64,000 bases of DNA from Catellatospora methionotrophica. GTDB lineage: Bacteria > Actinomycetota > Actinomycetes > Mycobacteriales > Micromonosporaceae. The DNA lies in NCBI RefSeq assembly GCF_011297335.1, contig NZ_JAAOTJ010000009.1:229652-293651 (forward strand). Direction: 5' to 3'. The notes beneath the pieces were generated by a model, which was given only the letters and a program-made list of their open reading frames with translations, did no database searches and was not told the origin of the DNA. The position numbers and the translations under genes were made by a program. Below are positions 8,052 through 18,419 of the stretch, piece after piece (position 1 is the stretch's first letter; each line of letters begins with the position of its first letter).

Positions 8052-8831
8052 ATGAAGATCGTCGTACTTGTCAAGCAGGTGCCGGACTCCGGCGCCGAGC
8101 GCAATCTGCGCGCGGACGACAACACCGTCGACCGTGCCTCGGCCAACAACGTCATCAACGAGATGGACGAGTACGCCATCGAGGAGGCGCTGCGGCTGCA
8201 GGAGGCGCACGGCGGTGAGGTGACCGTGCTGACCATGGGACCGGACCGGGCCACCGAGTCGATCCGCAAGGCGCTGTCCATGGGCCCCGACGCGGCCGTG
8301 CACGTCCTCGACGACGCCCTCGCCGGCACCGACGCGCTGGGCACCAGCAAGGTGCTCGCCGCCGCGATCGGCGAGCTTGCCCCCGACCTGGTCATCGCAG
8401 GCGCCGAGTCGACCGACGCGCGCGGCCAGGTCATGCCGCACATGCTGGCCGAGCGGCTGGGCTACGCGGCGCTGACCGGCGCGCGCAAGCTGACCGTCGA
8501 GGGCTCGCAGCTGACCGTCGAGCGCCAGACCGAGGAGGGGTACGAGGTCGTCACGGCCGCCACCCCCGCGATCGTGAGCGTCTGGGACACCATCAACGAG
8601 CCGCGGTACCCGTCCTTCAAGGGCATCATGGCCGCCAAGAAGAAGCCGGTCGCGACCAAGTCGCTGGCCGACCTGCAGGTCCCGGCCGACCAGGTGGGCT
8701 GGACCGGCGCGACCACCACCGTGCTGTCGCACAGCAAGCGCCCGCCGCGCAGCGCCGGCCAGAAGGTCGCCGACTCCGGTGACGGCGGCACCGCGCTGGT
8801 CGAGTACCTGTCGTCCGAGAAGTTCGTCTGA
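8052..8831 (+). CDS. etfB: electron transfer flavoprotein beta subunit
   Basis: A 259-residue protein starting MKIVVLVKQVPDSGAE, the canonical EtfB opening. With EtfA it forms the FAD- and AMP-binding heterodimer that takes electrons from acyl-CoA and other flavin dehydrogenases to the respiratory chain. ATG 8052 is chosen from family alignment. The AGGAGGG at 8032-8038 is rather far (13 nt), but no better start exists between. etfA follows 14 bases later. Two palindromes upstream (7912, 8014) suggest repressor control. Confidence 0.95.
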   Translation: MKIVVLVKQVPDSGAERNLRADDNTVDRASANNVINEMDEYAIEEALRLQEAHGGEVTVLTMGPDRATESIRKALSMGPDAAVHVLDDALAGTDALGTSKVLAAAIGELAPDLVIAGAESTDARGQVMPHMLAERLGYAALTGARKLTVEGSQLTVERQTEEGYEVVTAATPAIVSVWDTINEPRYPSFKGIMAAKKKPVATKSLADLQVPADQVGWTGATTTVLSHSKRPPRSAGQKVADSGDGGTALVEYLSSEKFV

Positions 8832-8845
8832 GAGGCTTGCCGACA

Positions 8846-9802
8846 ATGGCTGAGGTTCTGGTAGTCGTCGAGTCCTCCGGCGGCACGGTCAAGAAGGTCA
8901 CGCTGGAGATGCTGACCCTGGCGCGCTCGCTCGGCGAGCCCGCCGCGGTGGTGCTGGGCGCGCCCGGCACGGCCGCCGCACTGGTCGACAAGCTCGGCGA
9001 GTACGGCGCGACGAAGGTCTACGCGGCCGAGAGCGCCGAGATCGACGAGCACCTCGTCGCGCCCAAGGCGACCGCGCTCGCGCAACTGGTCAAGGCCGTC
9101 TCCCCGGCGGCCGTGCTGATCGGCTCCACCCAGGAGGGCAAGGAGATCGCGGGTCGGCTCGCGGTCAAGCTGGACAACGGCGTGCTGCACGACGTGGTCG
9201 AGCTGGCCGCTGACGGCACCGCCACCCAGGTCGCCTTCGCGGGTTCCACCATCGTGAAGTCCAAGGTCACCAAGGGCCTGCCGCTGGTCACCGTACGGCC
9301 GAACTCGCTCACGCCCAGCCCCGCCGCGGCCTCGCCGTCGGTGGAGCAGGTCGAGGTGGCGCTGTCCGACACCGACAAGCTGGCCGTGGTCACCAAGCGC
9401 GTCGCCGAGGCCAAGGGCGCGCGCCCGGAGCTGACCGAGGCGTCGATCGTGGTGTCCGGCGGCCGCGGCGTCGGCTCGGCGGAGAACTTCAAGGTCGTCG
9501 AGGAGCTGGCCGACCTGCTCGGCGCGGCCGTCGGCGCGTCGCGCGCGGCGACCGACTCCGGCTTCTACCCGCACGCTTTCCAGGTCGGGCAGACCGGCAA
9601 GACGGTGTCCCCGCAGCTCTACGTCGCGCTGGGCATCTCGGGTGCGATCCAGCACCGGGCCGGCATGCAGACCTCGAAGACGATCGTCGCGGTGAACAAG
9701 GACACCGAGGCGCCGATCTTCGAGCTGGCCGACTTCGGTGTCGTGGGCGACCTGTTCCAGGTCGTGCCGCAGGCCGCGGAGGAGATCCGCAAGCGTCGTT
9801 AG
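8846..9802 (+). CDS. etfA: electron transfer flavoprotein alpha subunit
   Basis: A 318-residue protein. The C-terminal FAD domain is clear: [40 protein letters not shown] and [23 protein letters not shown] are the conserved flavin-binding segments of EtfA. The start is ATG 8846 (MAEVLVVVE) with GAGAGG ten bases before it. It forms an operon with etfB and is closed by a GC-rich hairpin after the stop. The pair is usually next to the cysteine desulfurase gene in actinobacteria, as here. Confidence 0.95.
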   Translation: MAEVLVVVESSGGTVKKVTLEMLTLARSLGEPAAVVLGAPGTAAALVDKLGEYGATKVYAAESAEIDEHLVAPKATALAQLVKAVSPAAVLIGSTQEGKEIAGRLAVKLDNGVLHDVVELAADGTATQVAFAGSTIVKSKVTKGLPLVTVRPNSLTPSPAAASPSVEQVEVALSDTDKLAVVTKRVAEAKGARPELTEASIVVSGGRGVGSAENFKVVEELADLLGAAVGASRAATDSGFYPHAFQVGQTGKTVSPQLYVALGISGAIQHRAGMQTSKTIVAVNKDTEAPIFELADFGVVGDLFQVVPQAAEEIRKRR

Positions 9803-9815
9803 GCGTACGCCATCA

Positions 9816-9852
9816 TGAAGGGCCCGGCGGGAACCTCCTGCCGGGCCCTTCA
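9816..9852 (+). terminator. etfBA terminator hairpin
   Basis: TGAAGGGCCCGGC and its complement enclose a short loop 14 bases after the etfA stop. The stem is long and GC-rich. No U-run follows, as is common in actinobacteria. Confidence 0.65.
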
Positions 9853-9890
9853 CTCGCGTACGCCGGGGCGCGGGTGGGTCCCCTTACGGC

Positions 9891-9896
9891 TAGGCT
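9891..9896 (+). promoter_or_regulatory. -10 box before the cysteine desulfurase gene
   Basis: TAGGCT ten bases before the ATG at 9907, giving a very short or absent leader. Confidence 0.4.
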
Positions 9897-9906
9897 TGGC
9901 GGCGAG

Positions 9907-11070
9907 ATGGCCTACCTTGATCATGCGGCGACCACGCCGATGCTGCCCGAGGCGCTCGACGCCTATGTCGCGACCGCCCGTGAGGTCGGCAACGCCTCGT
10001 CGTTGCACGGCGCGGGCCGTGCTGCCCGCCGTCGGGTGGAGGAGTCGCGCGAGCGCATCGCCGCGGTGCTGGGCGCGCGTCCGTCCGAAGTGATCTTCAC
10101 CGGTGGCGGCACCGAGAGCGACAACCTCGCCGTCAAGGGCATGTTCTGGGCCCGCCGTCCCGAGGGTCGCACGAAGGTGCTGGCCGGGGCCGTCGAACAC
10201 CACGCGGTGCTGGACGCGGTGCACTGGCTGGGCGAGCACGAGGGCGCCGAGGTCGTCTCGCTGCCCGTCGACCACGAGGGCCGGGTGCGCCCGGAGACAC
10301 TGGCCGAAGCGCTGGACGACACCGTCGCGCTGGTCACCGTGATGTGGGCCAACAACGAGGTCGGCACCGTACAGCCGATCGCGGAGCTGGCCGCGCTGGC
10401 CGCCGCGAGCGGGGTGCCGTTGCACACCGACGCCGTGCAGGCCGTGGGGCAGGTCCCGGTCGACTACGCGGCCAGCGGCGTCGCCGCGCTGACCGTCACC
10501 GGGCACAAGCTCGGTGGCCCGCTGGGCGTCGGCGCGCTGGTGCTGGGTCGCGACGTGCCCTGCACGCCGCTGCTGCACGGCGGCGGCCAGGAGCGCGACG
10601 TGCGCTCCGGCACGCTGGACGTGCCCGGCATCGTCTCCTTCGCGGTGGCCGTCGAGCACGCCGTCAAGCACCAGGAGCAGCACGCGCAGCGGCTGTCCGC
10701 GCTGCGTGACGAGCTGATCGAGCGGGTGCTGGCGGTCGTCCCCGACGCGGTCCTCAACGGCGCGCCGGTCGACCAGCCCGGCGCCCGCCTGCCCGGCAAC
10801 GCGCACTTCGGCTTCCCCGGCTGCGAGGGCGACGCTCTCCTGCTGCTGCTCGACGCCCAGGACATCGCCGTGTCCACGGGTTCGGCCTGCTCCGCCGGGG
10901 TGGCCCAGCCCTCCCACGTCCTCCTCCAGATGGGCACCGACTCCCTCGCGGCCCGCTCCTCCCTGCGTTTCACCCTCGGCCACACCAGCACCCGAGCCGA
11001 CCTAGACGCCCTCATCACCGCCCTGCCCCCCGCCGTGGACCGCGCCCGCCGCGCCGGCATGTCACGCTGA
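9907..11070 (+). CDS. cysteine desulfurase (NifS/IscS family)
   Basis: A 387-residue PLP enzyme that removes sulfur from cysteine as a persulfide for tRNA thiolation and Fe-S assembly. It opens YLDHAATTP. The PLP aspartate is in HTDAVQ (about 173-178), the Schiff-base lysine in TGHKLGGP (K about 201), and the persulfide cysteine in STGSACSAG (C about 328). The mnmA gene follows, so it most likely supplies sulfur for 2-thiouridine. It is closest to the group I actinobacterial enzyme often named iscS or nifS; I leave the symbol open. Confidence 0.92.
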   Translation: MAYLDHAATTPMLPEALDAYVATAREVGNASSLHGAGRAARRRVEESRERIAAVLGARPSEVIFTGGGTESDNLAVKGMFWARRPEGRTKVLAGAVEHHAVLDAVHWLGEHEGAEVVSLPVDHEGRVRPETLAEALDDTVALVTVMWANNEVGTVQPIAELAALAAASGVPLHTDAVQAVGQVPVDYAASGVAALTVTGHKLGGPLGVGALVLGRDVPCTPLLHGGGQERDVRSGTLDVPGIVSFAVAVEHAVKHQEQHAQRLSALRDELIERVLAVVPDAVLNGAPVDQPGARLPGNAHFGFPGCEGDALLLLLDAQDIAVSTGSACSAGVAQPSHVLLQMGTDSLAARSSLRFTLGHTSTRADLDALITALPPAVDRARRAGMSR

Positions 11071-11108
11071 CGCGCGGCTCCCGCGGCACGATCACTGTTT
11101 TCCGCGGC

Positions 11109-11173
11109 AAGATCGCTGTTTGTGGTCAGGATCTGCGGTCAGACCACAGGTTTTGACCAGAAGTAGCGATCTT
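11109..11173. repeat. 65-bp palindromic element, family B, copy 1
   Basis: Imperfect inverted arms of about 27 bp (AAGATCGCTGTTTGTGGTCA and a diverged complement ending AGCGATCTT) with a short centre. It sits between the cysteine desulfurase stop and the mnmA promoter. A truncated echo (CACGATCACTGTTTTCCGCGG) lies just before it at about 11087-11107. Related copies are at 48845 and 62101, with a diverged one at 16004. Confidence 0.75.
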
Positions 11174-11226
11174 GGCGGTGAAGCCGCGCGGTAGGCGGGG
11201 AGGCAAGGGTCGGGCGCGGCTGCGGG

Positions 11227-11232
11227 TAGGCT
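11227..11232 (+). promoter_or_regulatory. -10 box of leaderless mnmA
   Basis: TAGGCT followed by seven bases and the GTG start at 11240. Confidence 0.5.
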
Positions 11233-11239
11233 GTCGGGC

Positions 11240-12319
11240 GTGCGAGTGCTGGCGGCTATGTCTGGTGGAGTGGACTCGGCGGTGGCGGCTGCCCGTGCCG
11301 TGGCGGCCGGGCACGATGTCACCGGGGTGCACCTGGCGCTGTCCAAGAACGCGGCCACGCACCGGACCGGGGCGCGGGGGTGCTGCACCAAGGAGGACGC
11401 GCACGACGCGCGCCGGGCGGCCGACGTGCTCGGCATCCCGTTCTACGTGTGGGACATAGCCGAGCGCTTCCACGAGGACGTGGTCGAGGACTTCGTCGCG
11501 GAGTACGCGGCGGGCCGCACCCCGAATCCGTGCCTGCGCTGCAACGAGAAGATCAAGTTCGCGGCGGTGCTGGACCGGGCGCTGGCGCTGGGCTTCGACG
11601 CGGTGGTCACCGGCCACCACGCCCGCCTGGGCGCCGACGGGCTGCTGCGCCGCAGCGTCGACCTGGCCAAGGACCAGTCGTACGTGCTGGCGGTGCTGAA
11701 CGCCGAGCAGCTGCGGCACTCGATGTTCCCGCTGGGCGACGCGACCAAGGAGCAGGTGCGCGCCGAGGCGCACGCCCGTGGCCTGGCCGTCGCCGACAAG
11801 CCCGACTCGCACGACATCTGCTTCATCGCCGACGGCGACACCCAGGGCTTCCTGCGCAAGCACCTGGGCAGCGACCCGGGCGACATCGTCGACGCGGGCA
11901 CCGGCGAGGTGCTGGGGCGGCACGACGGCGCGTTCGCGTACACGGTGGGCCAGCGCAAGGGTCTGGCCCTGGGCCGTCCCGCGCCGGACGGCCGCCCGCG
12001 CTACGTGCTGTCGATCACCCCGGTCACCAACACGGTCACCGTCGGCCCCGCCGAGGCGCTGGAGGTCTCGCAGGTCGACGGCGAGCGCACGGTCTGGATC
12101 GCGGGCGAGCGCCCGGTCGGCCCGATCGAGTGCGAGGTGCAGCTGCGCGCCCACGGCCGCCCCGCACCGGCCGTCGTCGAGCTGGACGGCGCGGCGCTGA
12201 GCGCGCGTCTGCGCCGCCCCGAGCGGGGCATCGCCGCAGGCCAGGCCGTGGTCGCCTACCGGCCGGACCCGGCCGGTGACATCGTGCTGGGCAGCGCCAC
12301 CATCACCGCCGCATCATGA
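11240..12319 (+). CDS. mnmA: tRNA-specific 2-thiouridylase MnmA
   Basis: A 359-residue enzyme that installs the 2-thio group of wobble U34 in Lys, Glu and Gln tRNAs. The PP-loop [10 protein letters not shown] is at residues 8-17. The catalytic cysteines lie in [12 protein letters not shown] and SHDICFIAD. The start is GTG 11240, set by the SGGVDS position and the TAGGCT box seven bases upstream. It follows the cysteine desulfurase gene that would supply sulfur. Length is normal for the family. Confidence 0.95.
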   Translation: MRVLAAMSGGVDSAVAAARAVAAGHDVTGVHLALSKNAATHRTGARGCCTKEDAHDARRAADVLGIPFYVWDIAERFHEDVVEDFVAEYAAGRTPNPCLRCNEKIKFAAVLDRALALGFDAVVTGHHARLGADGLLRRSVDLAKDQSYVLAVLNAEQLRHSMFPLGDATKEQVRAEAHARGLAVADKPDSHDICFIADGDTQGFLRKHLGSDPGDIVDAGTGEVLGRHDGAFAYTVGQRKGLALGRPAPDGRPRYVLSITPVTNTVTVGPAEALEVSQVDGERTVWIAGERPVGPIECEVQLRAHGRPAPAVVELDGAALSARLRRPERGIAAGQAVVAYRPDPAGDIVLGSATITAAS

Positions 12320-12351
12320 CCTCGTCCCACCAGTAGAACGAAGCCTCATAC

Positions 12352-13392
12352 ATGAGCACGTCGGACGAGAACGCGAACACTCCCATCCAGCCGTTGTGGC
12401 CCGCCGGGTCGGCGACGGGCATCGGCTCGCTGCCGGGCACCGACATCGCCGAGGCGGTCAAGTTCACCCTCGGCGAGCTGCCGGACCTGCCGTATCTGCC
12501 GGAACTGCCCGGCCGGGGGCCGGGCGCGGACATGATCGGCCGCAGCGCCGGGCTGCTGGTCGAGCTGCCGGTGGAGCTCTACGCGGGCAGGTGGCGGGTC
12601 GCCGCCAGTCCGGGCCGTGAGCTCCGGCGGGCGTACGACCTGCGTGAGCGCGACCTGGACCAGCTCACCGAGCAGGCTGAGGGCTTCACCGGGACGCTGA
12701 AGGTGCAGTCGGCCGGGCCGTGGACGCTGGCCGCCAACATCGAGCTGGCCCTGGGCGAGGCGCTCGTCTCCGACCACGGCGCGACCCGTGACCTGGCCGA
12801 CTCGCTCGCCGAAGGGCTGAAGACCCACGTCGCCGAGGTGCGCCGGCGGGTGCCGGGTGCCCGGGTGCTGCTCCAGCTGGACGAGCCCTCGCTGCCGGCG
12901 GTGCTGGCCGGGCGGGTGCGCACCGCCAGCACGCTGCACACGTACCGCTCGGTGGCCCCGTCGACGGCCCGCGACACGATCACCTCGGTGATCGACGCGG
13001 TCGGGGTGCCGGTGATCGTGCACTGCTGCGCGCCGGACGCCCCGCTGACCCTGCTCCGGGAGGCCGGGGCGGCCGCGCTCGCGCTGGACCTGGACCTGGT
13101 CGGCAACGGTGCGGAGCAGATCGACACGATCGGTGAGCTGATCGACGCCGGGCTGGGCCTGTTCGCGGGCGTCGCCCGCACCACGCCCCCGGCCAACGGC
13201 CGCCAGCCCGACCCGGCGGCGCTCGCGGACCGGGTCAAGCGGCTGTGGCGCGACCTCGGCTTCGCCGGTGAACTGCTGGCGGAGCGGGTGGTGTTGACGC
13301 CCTCGTGCGGCCTGGCCGGAGCGTCACCCGCCTACGCCCGCGCCGTACTGACGGCATGCCGCGAAGCGGGCAAGCGTCTGGTGGATCAGTAG
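12352..13392 (+). CDS. core MetE-type cobalamin-independent methionine synthase domain protein
   Basis: A 346-residue protein with only the C-terminal catalytic barrel of MetE; full MetE is about 750 residues. The zinc ligands are visible in VIVHCCAPD (His and Cys) and LTPSCGLAG (Cys). Such core-MetE proteins lack the folate-binding N-terminal half and may take the methyl group from another donor, for example a corrinoid protein. It starts 32 bases after mnmA on the same strand. It is annotated as methionine synthase in many actinobacteria, but activity is inferred only. Confidence 0.75.
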   Translation: MSTSDENANTPIQPLWPAGSATGIGSLPGTDIAEAVKFTLGELPDLPYLPELPGRGPGADMIGRSAGLLVELPVELYAGRWRVAASPGRELRRAYDLRERDLDQLTEQAEGFTGTLKVQSAGPWTLAANIELALGEALVSDHGATRDLADSLAEGLKTHVAEVRRRVPGARVLLQLDEPSLPAVLAGRVRTASTLHTYRSVAPSTARDTITSVIDAVGVPVIVHCCAPDAPLTLLREAGAAALALDLDLVGNGAEQIDTIGELIDAGLGLFAGVARTTPPANGRQPDPAALADRVKRLWRDLGFAGELLAERVVLTPSCGLAGASPAYARAVLTACREAGKRLVDQ

Positions 13393-13399
13393 CCGCAGC

Positions 13400-14071
13400 T
13401 CAGGCGGTGGTAGCCGGGGTGCGGTGGCGCAGGATCTCGAAAGCGCGGGTGAGCGCGCCGGTGTTGCCGGTGGTGGTGAGCGCGCCGGATGAGACGGCCT
13501 CGGCGGGGGTGACCGTGCCGCGGGTCAGCGCGTCGAAGGTGGCCAGGTCGCAGGTCGCCACCAGGGCGGCGGGCGCCGGTGCGGGGCCGGAGCGGGCGTG
13601 TACCCCCGCGTCGTCGGTGCTCACGTGGAAGACCTCGTCGCCGACCTGGAACTGGTAGGTCTCGTGCGGTCCGTGGGCGGCGTCCGGCGGGCACTGCTCG
13701 GCGAGGTGGAGCGCGATCAGCTCGGCCCGGACCGTGCCCGGGTCGATCTCGTCGTCGAGCGGCAGCTCCGAGCCCCAGGCGGCGAGCTGGATGAGCAGCG
13801 GCCGCAGCCGCTCGCCGTACGCGGTCAGCGCGTAGGCGCGCACGTCCGAGGCGCCGGGCAGGGCGCGCCGGTGTACGACCCCGCTGCGCTCCAGCAGCTG
13901 GAGGCGCTCGGCGAGGCGGTTGGTCCCCATCGCGGGCAGCAGCGTCAGGAGTTCCTTGAACCGCCGCGGACCGAGCAGCAGCTCGCGCACGATGAGAAGG
14001 GTCCACCTCTCACCGAGCACGTCGAGCGAGCGCGCGATCGGGCACACCTGGCCGTACATCCGCTTGGACAT
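13400..14071 (-). CDS. HxlR-family winged-helix regulator with SCP2-like tail
   Basis: A 223-residue protein. Residues about 10-100 are the HxlR winged helix: CPIARSLDVLGERWTLLIVREL followed by GPRRFKELLTLLPAMGTNRLAERL and a wing. The extra C-terminal part (VGDEVFHVSTDDAG...) resembles the sterol-carrier-like domain attached to some actinobacterial HxlR proteins. It is divergent from a short-chain dehydrogenase gene across 110 bases with a repeated 16-bp motif, so it probably represses or activates that gene and itself. It is convergent with the MetE-like gene, 7 bases apart. Confidence 0.85.
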   Translation of the reverse strand: MSKRMYGQVCPIARSLDVLGERWTLLIVRELLLGPRRFKELLTLLPAMGTNRLAERLQLLERSGVVHRRALPGASDVRAYALTAYGERLRPLLIQLAAWGSELPLDDEIDPGTVRAELIALHLAEQCPPDAAHGPHETYQFQVGDEVFHVSTDDAGVHARSGPAPAPAALVATCDLATFDALTRGTVTPAEAVSSGALTTTGNTGALTRAFEILRHRTPATTA

Positions 14072-14100
14072 GGTTTGAGGATACCTTTCGCATGGCGGCG

Positions 14101-14144
14101 GCTATATGATTCGTATCTCAAGCCGAGCGCTATATGTTTCGTAT
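14101..14144. promoter_or_regulatory. paired direct repeats, putative HxlR operator
   Basis: GCTATATGATTCGTAT (14101-14116) and GCTATATGTTTCGTAT (14129-14144) repeat with 28-bp spacing in the divergent hxlR-SDR gap. They are AT-rich and differ at one base. HxlR proteins commonly bind paired repeats in such divergent gaps. Confidence 0.6.
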
Positions 14145-14181
14145 AGTGTCGCTGGTGAAGCAATCCCACCAGGAGGCGAAC

Positions 14182-14880
14182 ATGAAGATCAACGGTTCTG
14201 TGGCTCTCGTGACCGGTGCCAACCGCGGCCTCGGCAAGGCGTTCACCGAGGCGCTGCTGGCCCGCGGCGCGTCGAAGGTGTACGCCGCCGCGCGTGACGC
14301 CGCGTCCATCAACGACCCGCGCGTGGTCCCACTCCAGCTCGACATCACCGACCCCACCTCGGTGGCCGCTGCCGCGAAGCAGGCCGCTGACGTGCAGCTG
14401 CTGGTCAACAACGCCGGCATCGCGACCGGGGCGAGCGTGCTGGACGGCGACGAGGCCCTGCGCCGGGAGATGGACACCAACTACTTCGGCACGGTGCGGG
14501 TCGCCCGCGAGTTCGCGCCCGTCCTGGCCGCCAACGGCGGTGGCGCGATCGTCAACGTGCTGTCGGTGCTGTCCTGGTTCTCGCTGCCCACCACCGCGGG
14601 CTACTCGGCGTCGAAGGCCGCCGCCTGGGCGGCGACCAACGCGCTGCGTCAGGAGCTGCACGGGCAGGGCACGCTGGTGACCGGGGTGCACATCGGCTAC
14701 ATCGACACCGACATGGCCGCCCACGTCGACGGCCCGAAGGTCCCGCCCGCGGACGTGGTGGCGCAGGTTCTCGACGGTGTGGAGGAGGGGCTGCCCGAGG
14801 TGCTCGCCGACGACCTCAGCCGCCAGGTCAAGGCCGGTCTCTCCGGCGACCTGCGCAGCCTGTACCCGGCCGTCGCCTGA
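14182..14880 (+). CDS. short-chain dehydrogenase/reductase
   Basis: A 232-residue NAD(P)-dependent oxidoreductase. It has TGANRGLG near the N-terminus for the dinucleotide, NNAG in the fourth strand, and the catalytic Ser-Tyr-Lys set in NVLSVLSW and GYSASKAA. The start ATG 14182 has AGGAGG six bases before it; an in-frame ATG at 14134 lies in the operator region and is rejected. It is divergent from the HxlR gene and probably its target. The substrate is unknown. Confidence 0.9.
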   Translation: MKINGSVALVTGANRGLGKAFTEALLARGASKVYAAARDAASINDPRVVPLQLDITDPTSVAAAAKQAADVQLLVNNAGIATGASVLDGDEALRREMDTNYFGTVRVAREFAPVLAANGGGAIVNVLSVLSWFSLPTTAGYSASKAAAWAATNALRQELHGQGTLVTGVHIGYIDTDMAAHVDGPKVPPADVVAQVLDGVEEGLPEVLADDLSRQVKAGLSGDLRSLYPAVA

Positions 14881-14907
14881 CGCCGTCGGCTTGTTCTCCG
14901 CCGGAGC

Positions 14908-14947
14908 GTGCTCGTTTCGGGACTCTCCAGCGCCCTGGAACGAGCAC
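14908..14947. terminator. hairpin after the short-chain dehydrogenase gene
   Basis: GTGCTCGTTTCGGG and CCCTGGAACGAGCAC form an inverted repeat with one or two mismatches, 28 bases after the stop. It could end the dehydrogenase transcript. Confidence 0.45.
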
Positions 14948-15003
14948 CCGCCGCCGCGAAACACCTACCGGGCGGGTCGCACCGGGATGGCAGGATGCCT
15001 CGG

Positions 15004-15999
15004 GTGACGGTGATGAGCACGGCGAGCGGGTCGCTTTTCGGGTTGGCGTACGGTGACGCGCTGGGCAAGCCGACCGAGTTCCGGACGTATGCCCAGATCA
15101 CGGCGGAGCACGGGCCGGGCGGGCCACGGGAGCTGCCCGAACCCGCGCTGGTCACGGACGACACGCAGATGGCGCTCGCGGTCGCCTGGGCGCTGCGCGA
15201 CGCCGCCGCGCCGACTCCGGCGGTGCTCGAACCGCTGCTGCGCGAGCGTTTCCTGGCCTGGGCGCGGAGCCCCGACAACAACCGCGCCCCCGGCATGACC
15301 TGCCTGAACGCGTGCGCGAACCTGTCGCAGGGCATGCGCTGGCAGGAGGCGACGGTCGCCGGGTCGAAGGGCTGCGGGGCGAACATGCGGGTGACCCCGG
15401 TCGGCCTGGTCGCCGGGTACGACCTGGACACGCTGGCCGGGGTGGCGCAGCTGCAGGCCGGGCTGACCCACGGGCACCCGACCGGGCTCGCGGCGGCCGA
15501 GCTGACCGCGCTCGCGGTGCGGCTGCTGCGCGACGGCCTCGACCTGGCCGACGTGCCCGGCGCGCTGCGGGACCGCTGCGCCGGCCAGCGGACCGTCTAC
15601 CGCGAGGACTGGCTCGGCGACCTGTGGCAGCGACCGGGCATGGTGACCCCGGAGGAGTTCGTCGCGCGCGGCTGGGACGAGTGCGCGGACGCGCTCGACG
15701 TGCTGCTCGCCGCGCTGGCCAGGCCCGATACCGGTGGTGACGTGTGCCGGGAGACCGGCGAGGGCTGGATCGCCGAGGAGGCGCTGGCGACCGCGCTGCT
15801 GGCGGCGCTGCGGCACCCCGACGACCCGGTGGCCGCCCTCGGCCGGGCCGCTGCCACCGGCGGCGACTCGGACTCGATCGCCTGCCTGGCGGGCGCGTTC
15901 CACGGCGCGGCGGCGGGCATGGCGATCTGGCCGGCCGACTGGGCCGGGCGCATCGAGTACGCCGACCGGCTGACCGCGCTCGGGGCGGCCTGGGACTGA
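15004..15999 (+). CDS. ADP-ribosylglycohydrolase family protein
   Basis: A 331-residue DraG/ARH-type protein that would remove ADP-ribose from protein or small-molecule targets using two magnesium ions. Metal-binding motifs are visible: GLAYGDALGKPTEF near the start, TDDTQMALA, and GGDSDSIACLAGAFHGAAAG near the C-terminus. The start is uncertain: GTG 15004 or ATG 15013. No ADP-ribosyltransferase partner is adjacent, so the target is unknown. Confidence 0.85.
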   Translation: MTVMSTASGSLFGLAYGDALGKPTEFRTYAQITAEHGPGGPRELPEPALVTDDTQMALAVAWALRDAAAPTPAVLEPLLRERFLAWARSPDNNRAPGMTCLNACANLSQGMRWQEATVAGSKGCGANMRVTPVGLVAGYDLDTLAGVAQLQAGLTHGHPTGLAAAELTALAVRLLRDGLDLADVPGALRDRCAGQRTVYREDWLGDLWQRPGMVTPEEFVARGWDECADALDVLLAALARPDTGGDVCRETGEGWIAEEALATALLAALRHPDDPVAALGRAAATGGDSDSIACLAGAFHGAAAGMAIWPADWAGRIEYADRLTALGAAWD

Positions 16000-16003
16000 C
16001 GTC

Positions 16004-18224
<2,221 letters not shown>

Positions 18225-18419
18225 GGTTCGGCGGATAGAGATATACGCAAGGTCGTATGGGTCTTACGTGGAGTGACGGAGGAAAGGGTCAAACAATCAC
18301 ATCTTCGTCACACGCCAACGCGCAGAGCGGTCTGGGGCGTTTTCGGGCTTAGAGTGAAGTGACCAGCCGCGATGCGGCGGGCGGCGCCTCACGCGTCCAT
18401 CGGCCTCGGGAAGGTGTCC

